Source of the DNA: Hexactinellida sp. DTS-2022
Lineage: Eukaryota; Porifera; Hexactinellida
Length of the DNA: 64,000 nucleotides
Reading direction: 5' to 3'
NCBI GenBank assembly: GCA_028753945.1
Contig: JAPNXP010000001.1
Location: 1,912,501-1,976,500, forward strand
Shown here: positions 58,584 through 64,000 of the stretch, piece after piece
Layout of the letters: the number at the start of each line of letters is the position of its first letter
Position numbering within the stretch: the stretch's first letter is position 1
Program-made: the position numbers and the translations under genes
The notes under the pieces: generated by a model
The model's input: only the letters and a program-made list of their open reading frames with translations
Databases searched by the model: none
Told to the model about the DNA's origin: nothing

Positions 58584-60535
58584 AGAGTGCACATAGTTGC
58601 CATCTATCTTGCAGTGAGCGTATTAAAATGGGAGAATTATTTGTGAATAATTCGGTTAGTAAATTTATAATAAACAATTTAATAATTCAAGGTCATCGTG
58701 AAATCGAGGATGTGGAAGTTCACTAAATTCACTCAACTCTAAAACTAAAATCAATACACTTACATTCTAAGCACTTAACACCATTAGCATTGTACTCATC
58801 TCTTAACATCTTTACCCAAGTAATAAAAAGACTCAAGCCATTTCCACTTAAAAACACATATTTCTTACCAAACATTTGATACAAGAAATACTACATTCAA
58901 GCTGTAATTCAGACAACCACAAAACCAATAAAGGAGTACATTCCACAAACCTTTACAAAAAGTACTTACAATAGTGGAAATAAAATCAAAACACTCATCA
59001 AAATAGCACATTTCCTCGAATTGTAAAAAACCAGAAACATTTTGTGGATTCATTAATCCATAAAACATAGCATCGTCTACCCATAACTATAACTGGCATT
59101 CAGTTGTACTGAACATCTAATACAAGTCGTGACCTTCACTATTCAGAGAACTAAGATTTGTATCCTGAGAATCTCTCTTCAACCGGTCATACACAGCTTG
59201 GTCGGATGCAGAAGATGCCCACACAATAAGAACTTTATCGTCAACTATACATTCAATTCAAGTTTTCTCAAATCTAAGTTTTCGAATGACGATAATGAAT
59301 CGAACTAAGCAGCTACTTAAACTTACTGCCTTAAGAATTGTGGAAGTTACCAATGATGCTCTGCTCTGAATAGTTGAGTTACTACTATAACTCACGTGAA
59401 ATTGTTCCTCCGTACTAGGACTTACTAAAGGCTTAACTTCGCTCAAAGCATCCCTCACCAGGGTTCTTACGTCATAAGAATTATTTCTCCTTTCTTAAAG
59501 TACAAGCTATGTCTCTTTTCAGGCTTGTACGCAAGTAGACTTTCTTACAGATGGAACCCCAAACAGGGTTGGGGCCGATTACGATTACAATCGTAATCGA
59601 TTGTAATCGATTACACATTTCGCTGTAATCGTAATCGTAATCAGATGATTCTATTAGAGTGTAATCGTATCGTAATCGTAATCATGCTATTTTATTAGCG
59701 TGTTTATCTTTGAAATTAAGGAATATTATCAATTCGTAGGATTGCACCTGCGAAAGTGGTTTTATTCAATAACAGTCACATTAATTTGAATTCCATCATA
59801 ATATATACAGTAACAGTTAGTTTTATAATATTGAAATTGACACTTTTCCTTATTGTTAGTACTACTTTCAGTTTCGAATTTATCAGACTTATCCAGACCG
59901 CATTTAGTATACATTTTGGGTTGTTTTCATAATCGTAATCATATACGTACAAGCATAGCAATCTATATACTAAGGCAATGATAGTCCATTGAAAATATGG
60001 ACCATGGACAGCGATGTATAGCTAATTTCAAAATATATTTCCGTGGCTATTTTAACTTTGTCTATGATTTGATTTATATATTTATACTCAATTCACACCC
60101 TCCTACCTCATAACATTACTTAAGAACATTTTTGACGAATATTAAATTTCGCATTATTGAGTAGCTGGATTTTAAATCTAAAATTGATCGTATATCCCGT
60201 ATAAATATGAGCGAATGAATGTTCTAATAAGTTTATATCATCTTCAGCTACCACTATTATATTTGCTGATGTAAATAGTCCTGGTTAGTGTGCTATTATC
60301 TGATTACATACACACTTATTATCAAAGAAACGTGTAATGGGTGTCACATTATAACCACCCATAATTATTGTTTACAAAATTGATTATAAGATACGAAATT
60401 ATAAATAAATTATGAATCTATTACAACTTCAACAATATCGATAATACTTGTATTCTCTATTACTATTAATCATCGTTTCATCGACTTTTAGTCATTGTCT
60501 CACTTTTATCATAGTTATACGATTTTCTTTTCAAC
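58584..60535. other. non-coding stretch before P-element copy C
   Basis: No gene supported. At 59570-59690 there are repeated GATTACGATTACAATCG blocks after CAGGGTTGGGGCC, which looks like a hAT MITE left end; ATAATCGTAATCATAT near 59930 may be its right part. Nothing clear upstream of the THAP exon. Confidence 0.4.
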
Positions 60536-63500
60536 ATGACATGTGTGGTGCCAGGTTGTAAATCTAATTATCATTCTGAGAGTGGATTTACTTCTGTTTT
60601 CTCTTTCCCTATTGATGAGGATATTCGTGAGAAATGGTTCCGGGCTATACTTAGGCCGAGAGAAGATTACGAGACGCACAAACAGTTGAAGGTAAGATTA
60701 ACTTTTAAATTTACTACTAGGGTATATTTTTATAAGGTGAAATTTATAAATCCCATATTTTTGTCAACATAAATATTTCTTCTCCCCACCAAAACAATGA
60801 ATACCGTATTTACTCGAATAGTAGCCTAGGCGATTATTGTTTTTTACTCCATTTTTGGACCAATAATTTTGAGCAATTTTCTAGAATATCACATTTTATT
60901 ACAATTTATTTATGATAATCGGTTAATAATCGTTTTGTGAGTTATATTAGATATGAATGTTTACTTCGGGTAGCAGTAATAAATTTTTATTTGCTACTTT
61001 AGGGGGGCGATTATTGGAGGTAGGCGATTATTCGAATAGAGGCTACTATTCGAATAAATACGGTATTTACACTTCAGAAAGAGTTCAGATAATCGAAGTT
61101 GCACTGTCATAGGATTATCAATATAAGAATTCATTGACACTGCTGTAGTTTCCTATTACTTCTGAATTCTTTACTTCAATACTTTCTTTGTTTCGAACTA
61201 CAACTTGATACTCATTTATTTTTAGAACTTAATTAATTAAATTTATAAATTTAAATAATATAATATAGTATTACTACTATCATCAAACAATATAATCGAA
61301 ATATTTATAGTTTATAATTTATTCTTTATCTAAAGGTTTGTATTATCCATTTCAAGAATGAGGACATAGAGAGAAACTATGAATTTTTTGATGGTACTAA
61401 AATGGTGGAAGTACCCAGGAAAAAGATGAGTTTGAACAAATATGCAGTCCCAAGTATTTTCCCAAATTGTCCAGAATACCTGACAGATATAACTGTAAAA
61501 CCCCAAAGACTTTCTCGTGCTGATAAAGAAGAGAAGATGATGCAATCGGCGTATAAAGAAAGTCTTATTGACAACAAAGAAAATGATGCTAAGTTTTTTG
61601 TTGCTACTCTTGATTGTATAATTAGTAAATTGAGCCAAATTGAACTCACTAACGGTTGGCTTTGCCACAGACCTAACCCATCTACAATCCTTTTCCTAAA
61701 AATTCATTTTTATGGTGAAATAACTACAATAGATCGCTCCATAATTATAGATCAAAACTTAATTTGTAAGGCTTTATATAAAGAGACACATAAAATTCAA
61801 CTATCTTATAATGTACTGAATGATATGAGGTTATTGGAAAAAATCATTCAAGAAGTTGAGATATTTGAAATGGCCCAAATAAAAAGCGTCAGTTCTTCAG
61901 TCAACCCTGTTAATACACATGTTGAGAATGCAATAATGGAAATTTCTAGTGCTATCAATAAATTAGAGCCCAGTAATAATTCCCTTACTGAGTACGAAAC
62001 CGGGAATACAGATTCTATGCGAATTCGTCTAAATTTTTTGTTAGATCAGCTCAAATACTTAATATTCTCGTTAGCATTCTTACTCAGGTTTTTTGTTTAA
62101 AACTTCAAGGAATTTCACCAGCCTCATATCGTCTTATTCAGTCCTCTAATTGTTTAATTCTTCCACATGAGCGTAACTTATTAAGAATTAGAAACAGCAT
62201 CGGCTTACAGAGTGAGTATACAAAAATCATCAAATAAATTGCAACTACTTTTAAACACCTAGAGCGACATGTCATCCTTCAAATGGATGAAGTACATATT
62301 CGTAGCGATGCAGCATATAAGGGAGGAAGAGTAATCGGGTCAATTGATAACCCTGAAGATCCACCCACGACAGTTTTTTCAATAATGATTTCAAGTTTAG
62401 CCGCTAGGTTTTCCACAATTGTACGGTTAATCCCTTTGGGCTCTTCTTCAGCAGAAAAATTATATCCAATTATCAAGTCAACTATTTATGATATCGAAGC
62501 TTGCGATCTGTTTGTTGAAGCTCTCTGTACAGATAATTACCCACTAAACGTTCGTTTATACAAATTGTTCTCCGCTGATAATACACTTGTGCCAAAAGTA
62601 ACGCACCCATGCAACCCAGAAAGAAGTCTAATTTTGTTTTTTGATATCGTTCATATCATTAAATGCATCCGTAATAACTGGTTAAATCTCAAGGATTATG
62701 AAAGGACATTTATTTTTCCGAAATTCGATGAGTGTCTATTGGAAGGAGAAAAGTGTATCAATTCTATTAAAGCTAATAAAACTCTTTTTATCTCAGTCTC
62801 CACAGCCAACATTTCAACTAAGCATTTCACTTCCAAGACACTTTATCCAGAACTGTGTTACGCACCTTTCCAAGATATTCGAAATTTATTCACATCTGAT
62901 AAGTGTAATATCTTGAAAAGAGCGCCAAGATTAACAGCTAAAGCGTGCTGGCCATCCACATTAGAAAGACAAAATGTTAGCTTTGCGTTAAAAATCTTTC
63001 ATGAAACAACATCCGCTGGGCTTTTATCTTGGAAAATGGAGAATAACATCGTAAACATTAATCAAACGGTCGAATTTCTTAATCTAATAAATCAGGTTTG
63101 GAAAACATTCAATGTCAATTGGGTAGGAAAAGATATTCGGTTCAATGATGATTATTTAGCTCCTATTTATCCAGGTGATTTCCGTTTGCAATTTTTAAGA
63201 AATGTTGTCTCTTGGTTGGATAGCTGGATACATCTGCCATTTGCATATGGGAAGTTAACACCACAAACTTTTACAAGCTTTCGACATACCTGTGAAGCAT
63301 TACCAATGCTTGTTAACCGACTTACTCAGCACTGTGGATACCAGTATCTTCTAACTTCAAGAATCCAAAATGATGCGTTAGAACACCACTTTGGTCTGTA
63401 TAGGCAAATGTCTGGGTCTCATTATCAGATATCATTTACTCAAATTTTAGAAAGTGAACGTAGACTTCAGCTTTCTAACATTTTAAAGGTGTTTGCTATT

Positions 63501-64000
63501 AAATGCCAAGTTACTTCAGACGAAAAGCCAGTCTCTCTAAAAGAATATATTAGCCAATTTAGTGACAACAATGATGTTGAAGAACAACTTGATTTTGAAA
63601 TAGAACTCTATATAGATAAATTGAATGAAATTTCTCGTCCAGGAATTGATGTTGGCCAAATTGATTGTCTCGTATATATTGCAGGCTATGCAGTATTCTC
63701 TTATCTTAAAAAATCTAATGGTTGTCCATATTGTCAAGATTTCTTAACGACAGACAAATCACTTGAAGTAAACAATGATGTAGGTTCTCAATATACGTTG
63801 ATAGATTTAGTGGATAGAGGCTCTCTCAAATATCCGTCTCGTTGTGTAGTAGATTGTGTCTGTATCCTGTATGAAATTTTTATCAAGATTGATAACTGTA
63901 GTACTTTGAACAAAGAGTTTTATTTGGGACAATGTCGAACCAAGTTGGTACAACTTTCTATTAAAATGATTACAGATAAATATAGTGATATGTGGAATGA
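60536..64000 (+). CDS. P-element (THAP9-like) transposase copy C, partial at window edge
   Basis: Exon 1 (60536-60691) and the start of exon 2 (from 61336) form a THAP zinc finger: MTCVVPGCKSN, then FPIDEDIREKWF, VCIIHF and AVPSIFPN, giving the C2CH ligands. A mostly helical linker follows. Exon 3 starts at 62263 after a 51-nt intron and stays open to the window end. It has MDEVHIRSDAAYKGG and CTDNYPLNVRLYKL (catalytic Asp regions), FFDIVHIIKCIRNN, ACWPSTLERQ, and RIQNDALEHHFGLYRQMSGS with the likely catalytic Glu. A one-base shift is needed at about 62050-62080, where the frame ending at 62100 switches to one reading CLKLQGISPASYRLIQ. With that change all phases agree. The long first intron contains a MITE. 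It encodes a DNA-binding cut-and-paste transposase; whether the shift is real decides if it is active. Confidence 0.85.
60804..61063. mobile_element. MITE in the P-element first intron
   Basis: Ends CCGTATTTACTCGAATAGTA and TACTATTCGAATAAATACGG between TA dinucleotides, with further GGCGATTATT copies inside. Confidence 0.8.

Overview
This is an AT-rich eukaryotic (most likely invertebrate animal) window with spliced genes in a dense, nested landscape of DNA transposons. The animal assignment rests on an intronless histone H3 that ends in RGERA and carries a variant 3' histone stem-loop, an RFX transcription factor with the extended RFX4/6-type layout, and THAP/P-element transposases. I could not identify the species. 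No rRNA, tRNA, CRISPR array or prokaryotic operon was seen. Exon chains were built by hand from GT/AG sites and reading-frame phase.

Host-type genes: a seven-exon pseudokinase-like gene (5025-8976, minus), a two-exon ankyrin-repeat gene (12086-13170, minus), a membrane-anchored metallo-beta-lactamase-fold protein (23739-24923, minus), the RFX factor (32598-35048, minus) and histone H3 (37809-38219, plus). A short copy of the RFX acidic N-terminal segment lies about 3 kb away at 31.8 kb, joined to a cysteine motif.

The main finding is a pair of about 6.3-kb transposons in opposite orientation (15032-21480 and 38489-44738). Each encodes a seven-exon KDZ/Zisupton-like transposase, intact in both copies (799 and 802 aa as spliced here). 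Convergent to it is a four-exon gene for a Ulp1-type cysteine protease ending in a PHD finger. Each element is bounded by arrays of the palindrome GCGCATGCGC with an element-specific spacer. In both, the protease gene carries one 1-nt frameshift, at different places, while the transposase is uninterrupted.

P-element relatives: two damaged copies in tandem (46.3-50.8 kb) and a longer THAP-bearing copy running off the right edge (60536-64000). Two relics of another transposon carry an OTU-type protease (29.3-30.1 and 52.6-54.8 kb).

Helitron-like elements form several families. Reconstructed empty sites show A|T insertion and 3' ends CTAG, CTCG and CTTG. Many hAT-type MITEs have clear 8-bp target duplications, and a twin 788-bp MITE has 7-bp duplications. 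At 55.6-58.6 kb insertions are stacked four deep with every boundary resolved. Intervening stretches are AT-rich sequence with pogo-like MITEs and simple repeats.
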